Source: Poronia punctata (lineage: Eukaryota > Ascomycota > Sordariomycetes > Xylariales > Xylariaceae). Taken from it: a stretch of DNA of 64,000 nucleotides. A program made the position numbers and the translations under genes. The stretch is taken from contig MU401482.1 of NCBI GenBank assembly GCA_022579005.1, forward strand, positions 148,788-212,787, read 5' to 3'. Shown piece after piece: positions 33,282 through 46,700 of this stretch. Position 1 is the stretch's first letter, and the number at the start of each line of letters is the position of its first letter. The notes beneath the pieces are model-generated. The model had not been told where the DNA came from. It ran no database searches and worked only from the letters and a program-made list of their open reading frames with translations.

Positions 33282-36200
33282 TTACGAAGATGCAACACCG
33301 ACGCGCGTCTTAGGTGTCCGGCCAGCTCGCTTCTTAGTGGTCTTTGTCTGTGCCTCCTTGCCCTCAATAAACTTCATAAGATCGTCGATGCTCCTAGAAT
33401 CGGGACCTTTAGACTTTGGCTTGGTGTTGAGAGCAGCGGAAGCTGCGCCAGCAGACGAGGCTGCGGCGGCCAGGTTTCGCGGGGGGAACTTGATACCGGC
33501 ACGAAGACGACGGGCTTCGGCATCCTTGTCACGCTTGGCAATAGCAACCGCGTTTTGCGTGAGCGACTCAAGCCATGTCCAAGCTTCCTTGGTGTTGGCG
33601 TGCTCAGCGCCGAGCTCCTGGAGGAATATATTATAGCACTCCCGCATCTTGATGAGGGCCGCCTTGGGTTCGCTGTCGAGAGCAAGGGCCTGTGCTAGCT
33701 GGAAGAGCAGGGTGGCAGACGGGAGAGACTGGGCTCCGTTAACACGCTCGCAAATAACAAGCGCTTGCTCGAACCAGATGCGGGACTCGTGGAAGGCTTG
33801 CATGTGCTGCAGCATGACCGCCGCGTTGTTTAGCGTGGTAATGGAATCTGGGTGATCAGCACCGTAGATAACCTTCCAGAGGTCGAGAGCGTGCTTCACA
33901 TAGGTCAGAGCTGACTTGCTGTCTCCCGAACCGTGGACGTATAGGCCGAGGTTGAGATAATACAGTAACGTCTCGGCGGAATCGATTCCGATAGTTCTCT
34001 CTGATACTATGACCGCCTTGCGAGCCAGATCAACAGCGGCCTCCTTCTCATCCAACTGATAGTAGATCTGTGCCAGGCTCGAGTAGGCCCGGGCAACCTC
34101 GGAGTGAAGGATGCCGTAGATTTGTTCGTGGAGGGTCAATGACTCGAGGAGCAGCTGCTGGCCGATCTTGCGGTTGCCTTGCATGATGGAGTGGCGGCCG
34201 CCTTCCAGCACTTCTTCAGAAATAGAACTCTTCGGTGCCGAATCCTTGATGACCGGCACAATGTTGATCACGTCGTCGGCGGCGAAAGTGCATGGAATAG
34301 CCGAAGAGGAAGCGACAGATGCGGGCGAGCCATCTCTGGTCTTCTTCTTCTTCTTCTTGCTCTTCTCCTTTTCGCCATTGGTGCTCGCTGGCGCCGACAC
34401 GCCGTTCCCGTTAGTTGCGGCACCGGCCTCGGCAGTGAACTGGAAGTCCTTAGCTTGCAACTGGAGACCGAGCTTCAACGAGACTTCACGCAACAGCTGT
34501 AGGTGTTTTATTCCGCTGTGCCAGTCCGACTCCAGGGTAATCTTGAATCGTCGAGCGGTCTCGAGCTCGATCTCCTTGCGCAGACTTTCAGGGGTTACAT
34601 CAGCAAATGCCAAGTCCGCTTCGGGATATAGGGCTTTCATCGACTCGTCGATATCAGCGCTTGGTTTGCTGTTGAAGTCCGATCCCAGCAGACAGTTTAG
34701 AAGGTGCGCAATGCAAGCCGAGGTCAAAGGGATCGGGAGGTATCGCAGATACTTGCCCGCCACATGCTTGAACGCTCTCGAGATGGCCTCCTGGAAGCAG
34801 AGTTCCCGGAAACGCAACAGTCTGGGGCCCTCGCACAGAGACACGATCTTTCCAAGATATCGCATGTTGATACCTCGCTTATGCATCATCTTAGTCAGGG
34901 ACGCGCCATCCATGGGGAAAGGCAGGTCTGACCCCCGAATGTCATTGACGAAATCGGGGATCGCGGCGTCACGTAGATGTTTGCAGGCATTACGGACATC
35001 TTCCTCGTCCGCAGCCAATTCTTTCTTTTCCTCCTCGGTTTGTGGAACCTGGCCGCTGAAGGCGTCAGGGTTGAGGCTAAAGGAGAAGTTGGAAGCATCA
35101 ATTTTGTCTTCGACGTCCTCTTCTTCTTTCTCCTTCTCCTTCCCCTCGTCCTTCTCCTCATCCCCATCTTTCTCCTCGTCCTTTTCAGCATCGCTTTCAC
35201 CCGACTCCTTAATCTCGGCCTTCTCAGTCTTCTCCCCTTTCGCCGCGCGCTCCTTAATGCGGGCAATTTCACCAGTGACCCACTCGGACCATTTGGCCGT
35301 CCGGATCGTCTCCACAAGTTCGGGTCTGAGAACAGTCATGCGGTGGGGATAGTCGGCTGCCTCTGCTTCTCCTTTGCTTTCGTTTTCTTCCAACCACAGA
35401 ACGTCCAAGGGAGTGATGCGATACAAATCGAGGACGTACTTGCGCCCGTCGGTACCCATAAGGCCCTTAGTCTCAACGCTGGCCTCGAGATCAAAACGCT
35501 TGCCATCCTTGTCCCATACAGCGTGCTTCTTTACGCGTAGAGCTTTTGACAGCTTCTCAAAGGGAGCAGCAAATCGCTCATCGGCAGCGACCACTTCCTT
35601 CCCTTCGACCGCGCCGTAATCAATCGAATTCTCGCCAGGCTCCCGCTGCTTGAAGATGCCCGGGACAACCGTTTGGCCAACAATGCGCTTGCCAAGGTAA
35701 TCTACGACAACGGTTGCGGGACTATACAGTCCATCAATGTCGAGCTGGTTTACTATACGCACACCATTGACATCTTTTCCGGTGGCAACCCGGGCAGCAT
35801 CGTCACCACCCTCAGAGGTGAAAGTACCTACACCATCGGCACCGAATGAAAAGAACACGTTGTTGTAAACAAAGATTTGAGCATCACGGCCCTCTGTGGG
35901 GTTCAAGGGTGTGACCTCCCCACGAGCAACCAAGATGGCACCACGAGCAGCTGCGTCTGTGTAGTCGGCAAAGAGTTTTGAGGTGAAACGCTCACGGAAG
36001 ACTCTGTCCTGTACTGTATCTTTGGGCAGTTCTCGTGCGGCTTGGAATTCCTCGTTCCAGTCCCGCAGAGAGTCTGTATTGTCCACACCAGAAATCAAGT
36101 AACCCTCCTGCGTCCGAGTAATATCGGAGGTATGTGCGCATAATGGAGAGGACGGCGAAGGTACCAGCCAGGGAGCGGCAGGAACGGCATTCGTCATCTG

Positions 36201-37285
36201 GAAGGTCGAAAGCGGTTCTTTGCGGTTGTTGTGCTGTAGTAGTTGCTCAAATGATTCCAGGAACGAAGGCGAAATCTGGCCCAATAAGTTGTAGAGCGAA
36301 TGTGCAGAATAAGCCTTGGGGGCCGCCTTGGGGGCAGGGTCAAATTTGCTGTTAGACGACTTGTTGACATAGAATCCGCCCACGTGGGATGTGATTTGGT
36401 ACTGCTCGCCTTCATTCGTGGTCACGATGAGATAGAGCAGATGGCCCTTCTGTCGAAGGTGGTACGGAGGCGGGTTCCAAGGCGATAATGAAACCGACTT
36501 GACTGTTTTCGGGGCAGGCTCCTCCTCCTTTGGTAAGACTGTTGAGACCTTGGCGGGAGCGTCGAACTCGTAGGCACTAGCTTGGGCATTGTCCAAGTCC
36601 TTGGCCTGGGCCGTGATCGAGTCGAAAAGAGAGGTGCCCGGAATCACACCATGTAGAGTATCGGTTCTGTCACCAGCAGCACCGATGAGGTCGCGAATCC
36701 TAATGACATGTATTCTGGCCTCCTTTTCTGTATAGGGGTCTTCTACCAGTCGAATTTCTGCCTCGGGACCCAGATCCTTCACTTCTGAAACCTGCACGAA
36801 GTCGTTGATACGCTCGCCATCATGCTCAAGGTGGAAGCAAGAGTATTGGAAAGCGGAGGGTAGCTCGATAATCGATTGGCGCAGTTCATGGATCTGCTCT
36901 TGTGGAGAGACCTATACAAGCAAGAGATTAGCACAGCCAGAGACGGAACTGTGACAGACAAGCAAGCTAACCATTATGTGAATTTTACTTGGTTCCCCTC
37001 GAGGCAACACAATAGTTATAGGAAACAAAGCTGTCGAACCAGCGTCAGTAACACAAGGAGCAACCAAAAGTCCATCTGAGATTTTACCCACCATCCGCTT
37101 CGTCTTCTTCGGTCCCGTCATTATTCTCAACCTGGGGCTGTTCATCTACAGCCAGTGCTTCAGCAGACGAGGCATCAGCTTTTCAATGCCACCACGTTAG
37201 TCCCTGCTCTACATTGGTGGGGGTTCAGAGCATGCTAAAGGATCATACCGGCAGGTGTATTCTGGGGCTCTTGCTTCTCAGCCAT
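33282..37285 (-). CDS. CLU1: Clustered mitochondria protein Clu1/CluA
   Basis: Needed for normal mitochondrial distribution. In yeast (Clu1/Tif31) it associates with eIF3, and homologues bind mRNAs for mitochondrial proteins. Exons 37285..37249, 37178..37092, 37030..36972 and 36911..33282 give 1270 residues, matching yeast Clu1 in size. The three introns are 70, 61 and 60 nt; the second uses a GTGGGT donor, required by phase. Across joins the text reads FPITIVLPRGEPSKIHIM/VSPQEQIHELRQS, the conserved N-terminal beta-grasp-like CLU_N domain. The central Clu domain lies near residues 340-600, then a Lys/Glu linker, an eIF3-p135-like region (about 700-900) and TPR-type repeats (about 960-1140; AVDLARKAV, ALTYVKHALDLWK). 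The C-terminus is basic. Confidence 0.93.
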
Positions 37286-38337
37286 TGCAGAACAGTAAAA
37301 TTAAAAGGACTAGCTTGAGAAAGAGTTCGGATGGTCCAGGTCGATTACAAGCCAAAATCAGACTTTGACTTGTTGGTGAGACTCGTATATTGTACAGAAG
37401 GGCGCAATAACACAAAGTCCGACAAAGGAGTGTCTGAATTTGACGATATCTACCCGGGGGGGAAGAGAGGAAGGTTGGTATAATTACTTTGGCCAATGCT
37501 ATGCAGTATAGTACAAAAAGGTAGCAAAGGAACGACACAACGATCAAAAGTTGTGGCTCAGAAGGTCTGGCAGCAATTGAAGAAAGGGTCTCGGAAAGAA
37601 CGGTGGTGGTAGTATGTTTTATTTTTTTTGTCTAATGAATCAAGCAAATATTTTTTTTCTTGTCCGTCACCGTACTTTGGGAGACGAGCCCGGCAGTTCC
37701 CGGTAGGCCGGTGCAAAGGCATTCCTCACAGCGCACCAATTACTGACCCTCTAGCCTGGGAGCTGCTAGTGACGATGCCCTTAGCATCTCCAGCTTGCAT
37801 GTCGACAAGTCAGAGAGTCGGTTATTACTGGTTATATCAAGGGCTTTAGCGGGTCCAAAGGCTCAATGCCAACGACTCATATGCAAAACGATGGGCCCAA
37901 CACAATCATGGACGACGGTGAGACAAGGGTGCATTGCCAAGGTGTGTTATCGATAATACACGTAGACAGCTGTCTCCAGTCAAACAACACCGCTGATTTA
38001 GACGCCTTTCCTAATACAGTAACCAGTAAACAATCACACACCCCGTGAGCACAACAACACAACACCTCTCTGGCCATTGTCAATTCATTTAGCGTACATT
38101 CATCATACATCTCTCCAGTTGCTCAACCAATAGCCACATTAAACCTCACATTGCTTAAACATGTGCTGACAATAATACATTTTTATGTGATTGTTATGCC
38201 CATTGCCGTTAGGCAAAGAAGCCAAAACTCACCCGTTATGAAACGTGCTGTGAGAGCATAAACAGAAGATGTCTTGTAGCTCTCATAGTAGCTTCATCCC
38301 TATCTTGATATAACGCATTTCTTTATTCCCCCCGGTC
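37286..38337. promoter_or_regulatory. Divergent promoter region, CLU1 / 866-residue gene
   Basis: A 1.05-kb spacer between divergent genes. No coding frame is supported. Assigned as promoter by position; no specific site recognised. Confidence 0.5.
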
Positions 38338-40938
38338 ATGTTTGCTCCTACAGAGGATCCGGCCTCTCTACCACGTGCACCAGCTCCCAAAGTCGATGGA
38401 ACTTCACAGCCATGGACCACAGCACGATGTCACCGACTTCTACGGCCACTGATTTCACGCATAGCTACATTACGGAAGGATACACTAGCAAACATCCAAC
38501 CTGCTAATAGTGTGCCAAGACTGCCCTCAGGCCCAGCATCCATATCTTCAACCGGCAATGGAGGGAGTTGTCCAGTTTCAGAGGCAGAACCGGAATGGAT
38601 GGCCCCAAAGAAGAAACGCCCTCGTCTAAGATACTCTCAGAGGCGAAGTAATGATCGGACAACGGCTCAAAATGGACAAGGTAGCTCTGATGAGCGGGAG
38701 CGGACCGCACGAGGGACAAAACCGATCGTGAAGAGAGCTTTCAAAAATATATTATCAGGAGGACTACAAAGCAATGCTTCTCCCGGTGAAATTATAGCAG
38801 CTACGCCACTCCTACGACGTGCACGTGGAGACAATGTGCCGTCTCCTGTGGCTCCAATGCCCAAGTTGGATTTAGGGGCAAATCAGCCCGGCATCAACCG
38901 CGGATTACGGACAAAAACTGTTGCAGGCGCGCAAAGACGCTTGGATGAACGGCTTAGCGGCTTACGGGAGCACCTGCCTTCCAACTATACAGAGTTAGAG
39001 GGGATATATCGGAGTTTCGAGGCCTTGTTGAAAGCAACAGCGCCCGGTTCCGTGGCAACAAAAGGTCCACGTACATTACTTGAGATGTGCCTACGCAAAG
39101 TCCCACAGTACATCATACAGCTCGAGGCGTGGGAGAGGCTAGAGGCCGAGCAGAGTGGGACGATTTCAACGCTAGATGGCATCGACACTTCAGCCCAGAT
39201 CTATAATGATCTCGAATCTCTTGGGACAAATCTCGGCTGGAGGCACCTGAGGGTCGTCGTCAGGGCCGATGGATTAGGCGCAGTCAGACGTGGTATCGAA
39301 GACGGTATATTTAGTGATGAGTTCTCACAGCTCATTATCGAATTATGCGTTCAGTTGGAGGCATATTCGGAAGCCGAGGAGCTCGTAATTGCCTTAGTCA
39401 GCCGCCAATATCCCCACCCAACATCCACGGAAAGTCGGTTTGCTCCAGCAACATCTTTACAGCCCTTGATCGTACTCAACAGGTTTGTCGACCGGACACA
39501 AAGGACCCCCTTCCTGTTTCGCCAATACACGAGATTATTGGAAAGCGGAGACTTGCCGGCTGAATGGTTGGCAACATCGGAATTTGAACGGATCTGGAAT
39601 TTAGCTGTGCAGGCAATAGCTAAGAACAAGCCGAGTTCCGATGCCATGAACTTCATCGTTGAGTCTATCGCTCTGCTGTCCATTCGGAAGCGGGCCACGA
39701 ATACCATGGTCGACGCAGCCCAGCCGGATCAGGCCATGGCAAAGGCGAGCCAACGAACACTGATAAGTGTTCTTGCCATCCTAGCCTCTATGGCTTTACT
39801 AGGGGAAGACGAGCTAGACTCAGGTTCCCTACCAGCATCAGATAACCAAAGGATTATCATCGTGGGTGGCAGGATTAGACATGTCATAAGAGCATGTTTA
39901 TACACCGTCAAGCCCCATCGACGTGGCGCGGCTCCCAGGAGGCTAGAGTTTCTATATCTTGCCCTGTTCCTTTCTTCAAGTCCGAAGCCAGACGGACATA
40001 CACGAAATCATTCCGGAATGGTGGCTGAGAAGATTTCATCGGCTATCAAGATGTCTCTGTCTGGCACAGATACACGTATGCGCCATCATTATGACGGTAT
40101 TGCTTGGCTCATAGCATCGATAGCACGGGATTATAGTCGAGGAACATCTACAACCACGCACAAATGCCTGGATAAGCTTTTTGAACGGCTTGGATCTCTA
40201 CAACTTGGAAAACACCTGTTGGACGACCTCAAGGCCGCTACAGCATTCCAGGTAGCACAGCAGACAAACAATGTCAGGGACCTCATATACGCCGAGAAAC
40301 TTCATTTACATGACCAAACTTCTTCTGCTCCGGCGAATGAAGGGCGGAATGGCAGCACCTTTTTCACGGGATATCGCTGGGAAGACACCATCGGCGAATG
40401 GGTGATGGCCAGTCCAGACTCGAATAAACGTCGACATACAACTACTTTGAAAAGACATACACGATCATCAACTATAATACCAAACGAGGAAGATGACGAT
40501 ACTACTACTTCCACTACAGCTACCACTTCGAGTCACGTCATTACAGGCAGACTTGGCGATGCAGACACGGGTCAGGATAGCATAGTTCCTCCCCAAAACA
40601 ACCAGATCCATACGGACGAAGAGGAACACACTGCAGCTGTAGAAAAGACTTCGTTGATGAGAAAACGCCCTCGACGTTTCCGCAGCCAAGAAATTCTATC
40701 GACAGGAACACCAATCTCACAGAAGAAGAGCCTAACTAGAATATCGTCACTAAAGATTCAAAGAGACGAGCTGGACGCGGATAAGGAGAACCGTACCCAT
40801 TGGTTAGCTAAAAAGCCACGTCGTAGCTCGGGAAGGATGGTTCTTGGCCCCCGCCCACCACAGAGTCGATATTCCCTTGGAGCGAGGGAAAAGCCGGGTC
40901 CAGATGGCCTTTTTAGTGACGATGAACTCTGTCTGTAG
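38338..40938 (+). CDS. Large uncharacterised, probably nuclear protein
   Basis: Intronless, 866 residues. The N-terminal 190 residues are disordered and basic, with nuclear-localisation-like clusters (PKKKRPRLRYSQRR). Residues about 200-700 look like an alpha-helical, globular repeat domain without obvious enzyme motifs (ERLSGLREHLPSNYTELEGI, FSQLIIELCVQLEAYSEAEE, RLEFLYLALFLSS). The C-terminal 170 residues are again disordered and basic, with RKRPRRFRSQEI and AKKPRRSSGRMVLGPR, ending in an acidic FSDDELCL. Length, regular codon texture and alternating ordered and disordered parts support a real gene. I do not recognise the family. The basic tails suggest a chromatin or nuclear role, but that is inference. 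Confidence 0.8.
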   Translation: MFAPTEDPASLPRAPAPKVDGTSQPWTTARCHRLLRPLISRIATLRKDTLANIQPANSVPRLPSGPASISSTGNGGSCPVSEAEPEWMAPKKKRPRLRYSQRRSNDRTTAQNGQGSSDERERTARGTKPIVKRAFKNILSGGLQSNASPGEIIAATPLLRRARGDNVPSPVAPMPKLDLGANQPGINRGLRTKTVAGAQRRLDERLSGLREHLPSNYTELEGIYRSFEALLKATAPGSVATKGPRTLLEMCLRKVPQYIIQLEAWERLEAEQSGTISTLDGIDTSAQIYNDLESLGTNLGWRHLRVVVRADGLGAVRRGIEDGIFSDEFSQLIIELCVQLEAYSEAEELVIALVSRQYPHPTSTESRFAPATSLQPLIVLNRFVDRTQRTPFLFRQYTRLLESGDLPAEWLATSEFERIWNLAVQAIAKNKPSSDAMNFIVESIALLSIRKRATNTMVDAAQPDQAMAKASQRTLISVLAILASMALLGEDELDSGSLPASDNQRIIIVGGRIRHVIRACLYTVKPHRRGAAPRRLEFLYLALFLSSSPKPDGHTRNHSGMVAEKISSAIKMSLSGTDTRMRHHYDGIAWLIASIARDYSRGTSTTTHKCLDKLFERLGSLQLGKHLLDDLKAATAFQVAQQTNNVRDLIYAEKLHLHDQTSSAPANEGRNGSTFFTGYRWEDTIGEWVMASPDSNKRRHTTTLKRHTRSSTIIPNEEDDDTTTSTTATTSSHVITGRLGDADTGQDSIVPPQNNQIHTDEEEHTAAVEKTSLMRKRPRRFRSQEILSTGTPISQKKSLTRISSLKIQRDELDADKENRTHWLAKKPRRSSGRMVLGPRPPQSRYSLGAREKPGPDGLFSDDELCL

Positions 40939-43900
40939 CTGAGGACCAGGAAAAAAATAAAGAGTACAAAAAATAGTGTTTTGTGTACCCGGAATTCGTC
41001 CTTGTATTACCTACCGGGCACGGTTCAGGGATATGAAATTTGTAAATAAGGTAGTAGTCAGAGATGGGAAATAATTTGTAACGTGATACCAAACCCGATA
41101 GACTAGGATACGGGATAGAGAGGGCCATCCGCAATCCAGAACCTAGTTCTAGGCCAATGTCACCATTAGAAAACCAATAATACAAAACAGAAAGCATTAT
41201 CATTATTTATGTCGTGCCTTGTAGGCAAATGAAAATGGATTGGGTATGCTTGAAGCGAAGCGCCCTGGACCGGGGAATACCTATTACCTTATCTACCCCC
41301 CAAACCCCCCCAAAAACCCGGTCTCGATTCCTGCGACCCAACTGTATCAGATCATTGGCGATGAAACAGTTTTGAACCGCTCAGTTTTAACCTTTTTTTA
41401 CCTTTTACCCTGATCGCTTCCCTTGTCTCTTTTCAGCAAGATGTTTGATTAAACGCTTTGAATATAACGTTTAACGCAACTACAGTCGGGAGAAACCAGA
41501 AATATAAGCAGCAGTTGAATATACAAATCTTACAAAAATCCAATTTTCCTCCTGCTCGCCATATCTCACTCCATCTACCTAGGTTACCTACCTATCTTTG
41601 TACACGTATGTGTTTATGTATGTCTTGATTAGTTATAATATCACGCTGTCACTCCCATGCATTATCACAAATCGTGGGAATGACATGACGGGAGATGCAT
41701 GTATGCATGTATGTATGGATATGGATATAGATACCGCCGGTATGTAAAGTTGTGTTAAACCGTTACACTTGCAAAAAAGGCTTGACACGACTGTTGTTGC
41801 ACAACACAATATAAGTTAAAGTTATCACTTTGCCCCCTTCCCTTCACCTTTTGAGATATTGTAAAGTACGAGAGGTGGTGCGGTTGAACCGCAAGACATG
41901 GAAATTTATACTACACACCGACCCGGGAACTAGAACACATCTTTGAAATAACGGTCTATTACCGGGAAAAGAGAAGATCAGCATAGACCTCAAACATGGA
42001 CAGGAGAAAGGAGGAACCCCTTGTCTTGAATTTGACATATCACCTTTTCCGGAGCTCCGTCCCTAGGTTATATATATATATATATATATGTCGGATAGGG
42101 GGCAATAATAGCCTATGCTAATACCTAGTTACCAATGCCAGTCCTCCAAAGACCAGGATATGATTATGTTTCAGATCATCTAAAGTGTTCCGCGCTGTCA
42201 CTGTCTAGGGCTGAGATGATATTGTGATACCAGGGACCAGGGAGAGCTAGATAGACCAGGCAATATCTAGATAATTTGGAGGCAGATATATGCTTATGCA
42301 AGTCCGGCTCCGACTACCGTGCCTTGCATGCATCTGTTTCCGACTTCTGAGACGTGCATACGTACTCGTAGCAGTAGGTAGGTTACATTACCATGTCGAA
42401 ACACCTCGGTTCCGACTGCGTACTCGTAGTATCACGCCGATGTGAGTTATGTATGAACATGGAGTATATATATATATATACCCCAAGAACAAGAAAAGGT
42501 TACCAATTTTGCCAGTCTTGCCAGTTGATAAATAAGGGCTTATCTACATGGTCCTCGCCCCTTGTGTGTATCTGGTCGCATTAAAATCCATCTACTTGTA
42601 GATATCAAACCAGATATCCATTGTGACCGACCTGTTGGCTTTGCATATGACGTGGCTTGTGTTTCGCAAGGGTTGGTTGTCGTGGGCTGGCATATGTGGA
42701 GAAAAGAAGAGAGACTTGGCCAAATCTACTCGTAGAGAAAAGTACCTACATCTTGACAGGCGGGCGTGGCGGTTTGGAATAGGTCGAAGAAATCCAACCA
42801 ATTGGTTCATATTGAAATCTCGGGTCCCCACGATGGGGGTCGTGTTTCGTCGTGACTCGTGAGACTTGCCCGGAGAGGTTAACTCTATTTGTCCTTAGTA
42901 CCCCGATAGAGTAAACGAACAAATGGTACCTGACAGGGGCAAAACAGCTCATGTTGTTTTCTGGGGTTCTTATTGGCTTATTGCAACATGGGCTGTGCGC
43001 GGCAGCGGGGAGGGACCCGAAAGCCTAGAGATCTCATTTGTCAATCCGCAAAACACGAAACTGACCACCAGCCTGAGTCAGCAGATAGAACTGTATGTAA
43101 GTACCTACCTAACCTTACAAGATTGTCAAGGGTTGCGAAATCAAATGTTAATGCAGTCAGTCTTTCATGTAGGTACTTTGGCTGGGCCTCATCTTGTGCT
43201 TCATTTTCTTGCTTCCATGTTTCATTGTGGCTTGAAGGTCATAAAGAGGAACAAGGGACAATATTGTTCACAGGGGGCATTGTTTCTTGTCCTCTGTTAT
43301 TGCCCAGTATGCTGGTAATGCCTCATATCATTTACCAAAAACCAGCATTTCGGCACAATAATCATTCATTTGTCATTCTACGCTTGGCTTGAAAGGCAAA
43401 ATGAGCTGTGTACGACAAAGATGTAATAATACCTAATTACTCTCACACAAAGAATAAAGTTTATCTAACATCTCATGTACACGGTGGCGTAAGAGATCTG
43501 ACCCTGTCATTTGCAAGGTCGCTGTCTGCCCGTTACGGTTTTTCACCACCCCAGAGACCACCCTCAACAGCCGCCGGCCTGAGATGAAACTGAGGAGTGA
43601 CCTTTGCAAATTCAACAATAGGCTTTCAAGTTGATCGATGGTGATTCAGAGTTTCTTGAAATTGTAATGATCACCAGATTGGTGCCAGTTTCCTAACCAC
43701 TGACAAGCCATCCTGTCAGGTTGTAATAGAGATCAACCCCATATGCCGTAATGAGTGGAGTGGATGAGCCAAAATCTGCTTCTGTGTACCTGGCAGAATT
43801 AGGCTACATTTGTATAGAGTACCCCACAAAGCCCCTGATTAGCGGCGACTTAGCGGCGATTTAGCAGTTAAAGGGGTACTCGATACCTCCCCTATCTACT

Positions 43901-44888
43901 GAGGTGCCAGTACCACAACCCTGGACACCAATTAGCTAGCGTCCTTCTCCTTAAAGCACATTGGCGCTAACCAGCATTGTTGCAAACCACCACTCCTGGA
44001 GCCCGCAAAACAATGGGGCTTACCTTGTTCTCTTTCTTCATCTCTCCACAAGGACCACAGCCATCTCACCACCACGGTCGCAGGCCTCGTATCAAAGGCC
44101 TTCGTTGGTACGGACTACTCCCCCTTTGTGTCTCGTTCTTTTACCAGTTCTCACCAGCATTCATTGTACATACCCATAACACAATACATACAGACAACTT
44201 TCCTACCTTCTTCACTCACTTTGGCTGACTTTGTCTGTTTGCCCCCACACACCGTCTCTTCCTATCAACAATTGCATTGTAAATAAGCACATGCACCTTG
44301 TTCACCTTCCCTCACGGCCTTTCTCATTCTTTTCGAGGCTCGAATTAGGTGTATTTACAGAGAATACTGTTCCGACCGCGACGCAATCACAGCTTGCACC
44401 CCGAGTGCCTACTTATCCACTCCCGTCGCTCTATCACTCTTTATAAGCTACTATATCCTTTGCGAGTCAGGGTTATTCTAGCGACAACATCTCGGCCATC
44501 ATAGGCTATCGACACTTGTTCTTGTTCAGGACATCGAGTCTTACGGCAAAAGCGAGGTCCTTTGGATTCTATAACAGGACCTCTAGACAAGACACGACCG
44601 CACGACATCGTCACTCACTTGAACTATTAGGTGCCAAACAGCTGGCTGTTTGCACTGCTTTAATTCTTCTTTCTCTCGCTTTAGGCTTGTCGAGTTGATC
44701 CCGATCGCCCTTCACGCTCCTGAATTACTTTGGTGTTGGGATACCATCAAGAGAATAATAACAAGTCTACTACGAAACGACCGACTGACTGCGACGAGAA
44801 CATTACCAATATCTAGACTTGGTTACACCAAGTGCGACCGTACTTGTCTTATCTTCAATCAACAGCCCAACTATCACGACACGCAACC
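40939..44888. other. 4 kb intergenic, no gene seen
   Basis: Contains a (TA)n run near 42069-42089, another near 42466-42480, TACTCGTA-type words (42362, 42420, 42727) and short overlapping ORFs without coding texture. The last roughly 650 bases are C/T-rich and probably include a long promoter and leader for the ferric reductase gene. Confidence 0.55.
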
Positions 44889-46700
44889 ATGTCTGAAAAA
44901 GGAGGCGAGATCCCCGGCGAGGGACAGGCGACAGGATGGTCCCCCGACATGGAAAATCATTCGCTGGCAAACTACCTTCTGTTCATCACCGCTGTCGTAT
45001 CCGCCATGGTTATCATGTGGCGAGTAACGATGGCCATTACAAGCTACGTCCGGACGGTCGCTAGTTTGAACAACGATACACAGCGCTATTTTGCTCAGGC
45101 GTCGGGCAAGTTTTCATGGGTCAAGAAGAATATCCTCTATGCTCCGCTCATAAGCAAACGACACAATCGCGAATTTCAGCTCAGTGCTGCCATCAACGTC
45201 GGCACGCTGCCCACTCGGTTCCAGTTCCTGTTCCTACTGGCCTATTTCGCGACCAATGTTGTCTTTTGCCTTCTCCATATACCTTTTGCCGATTCTGCCG
45301 AGGATGCGATCAAACAGGTGCGAAACCGAAGTGGAACATTGGCCACTGTCAATATGATCCCACTCTTTATCCTGGCCGGCAGAAACAACCCGCTCATCCC
45401 TCTTCTGGGTATATCGTTCGACACGATGAACTTGATCCATCGTTGGTTCGGCCGTATTGTGGCTATTGAAGCTGTTGTGCATACCCTTGCTTTCTATGCC
45501 GGTTCAGCGTTGAAGAAGGGCTGGGAGGGTGCTTTTATGACGACCTTCCATGTGCCGTTCATGTTGTACGGATTTATTGTAAGTGTCAAATCCCCCTTTC
45601 CGGTAACCCATTGTTGAATGTGAGCTAACAGTCTATAGGCCACCGTGGCATTCGTTGCAATTGCATTCCAGGCTGCCAGTATCTCGCGACACGCTTTTTA
45701 TGAAACCTTTAAGATCATGCATATCCTCCTAGCAATCGTCTCTATTATTGGATTATGGTACCATCTGGATCTCAAGAACCTGAAACAGCTCAAGTGGCTT
45801 GTCGCTGTCGTGCCCATCTGGATCGGTGATCGATTTATACGTTTTGCCCGGATCGCCTACCACAATTTCGGAAAGGGAGGCACCAAGACCCTGGTTGAGG
45901 CACTCCCTGGCAATGCCGTGCGAGTAACAGTGACGATGGCCCGTCCTTGGAAGTTCATGCCAGGCCAACACGCCTATTTATATATGCCGTCCATCAGTTT
46001 CTGGCAGTCACATCCGTTCTCCCTCGCCTGGAGCGAGGAAGCCGAAAACGTGAGCAGCGACAAGCTAGCTGTGAACCGACAAGACATCCTGGCCATGCGC
46101 AAGACAAGCATGTCATTCATCATCCGAGCCCGAACGGGAATGACCAGCACTTTATATGAGCGAGCTGCTGCCAGTCCGGACGGACGCCTAATCACCCATT
46201 GTCTTGTTGAGGGCCCCTATGGTGGTGAACACATGCTGGACTCTTACGGCACAGTCATGCTATTTGCTGGCGGAGTCGGCATCACACATGCCGTACCCCA
46301 CGTCAGACATCTCACGGCTGGTTTTGCCAACGGCACAGTTGCTACTCGAAAGATTGTCCTGGTATGGATAATCCAGAGCCCCGAGCACCTCGAATGGATC
46401 AGACCCTGGATGACGCAGATTCTGGCCATGGACCGCCGACGCGAGGTCTTGCGAATTATGCTGTTCGTCAGCCGCCCCCGCTCAACCAAGGAGATCCACT
46501 CCCCGTCCTCCACAGTACAGATGTTCCCGGGTCGACCTAACATTGACACCCTGATGGGCATGGAAATGGAGCAGCAAGTGGGCATGATGGGTGTCACAGT
46601 ATGCGGCCCCGGTGCCCTCAGCGATGAAGTGCGTCTTGCAGTACGCAGCAAGCAGTACGACGGCGCAATCGACTTCATCGAGGAAGCTTTCTCCTGGTAA
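44889..46700 (+). CDS. Ferric-chelate reductase (FRE/NOX family)
   Basis: Transfers electrons from NADPH through FAD and two membrane hemes to ferric chelates outside the cell. Exons 44889..45578 and 45639..46700 (GTAAGT donor, CTATAG acceptor, 60-nt intron) give 583 residues. Several membrane helices fill residues 30-320. Two His pairs with 13 residues between them mark the two hemes: IHRW/VVHT before the intron, and KIMH/WYHL after it. The FAD domain shows PGQHAYLYMP and the HPFSLAW motif. The NADPH domain shows EGPYGG, FAGGVGI and the terminal CGPGALSDE. There is no obvious signal peptide. Family members are usually induced by iron or copper limitation, but no regulator site could be identified. 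Which metal chelate it uses is unknown. Confidence 0.9.

Noticed and set aside
34168..35352. 394-codon plus-strand ORF opposite CLU1
   Set aside because: It is antisense to conserved coding sequence of CLU1, and its Ser/Phe runs mirror the Lys/Glu-rich linker.
42923..43392. Two overlapping plus-strand ORFs of 131 and 139 codons
   Set aside because: They compete for the same DNA in different frames, and neither looks like a protein family.
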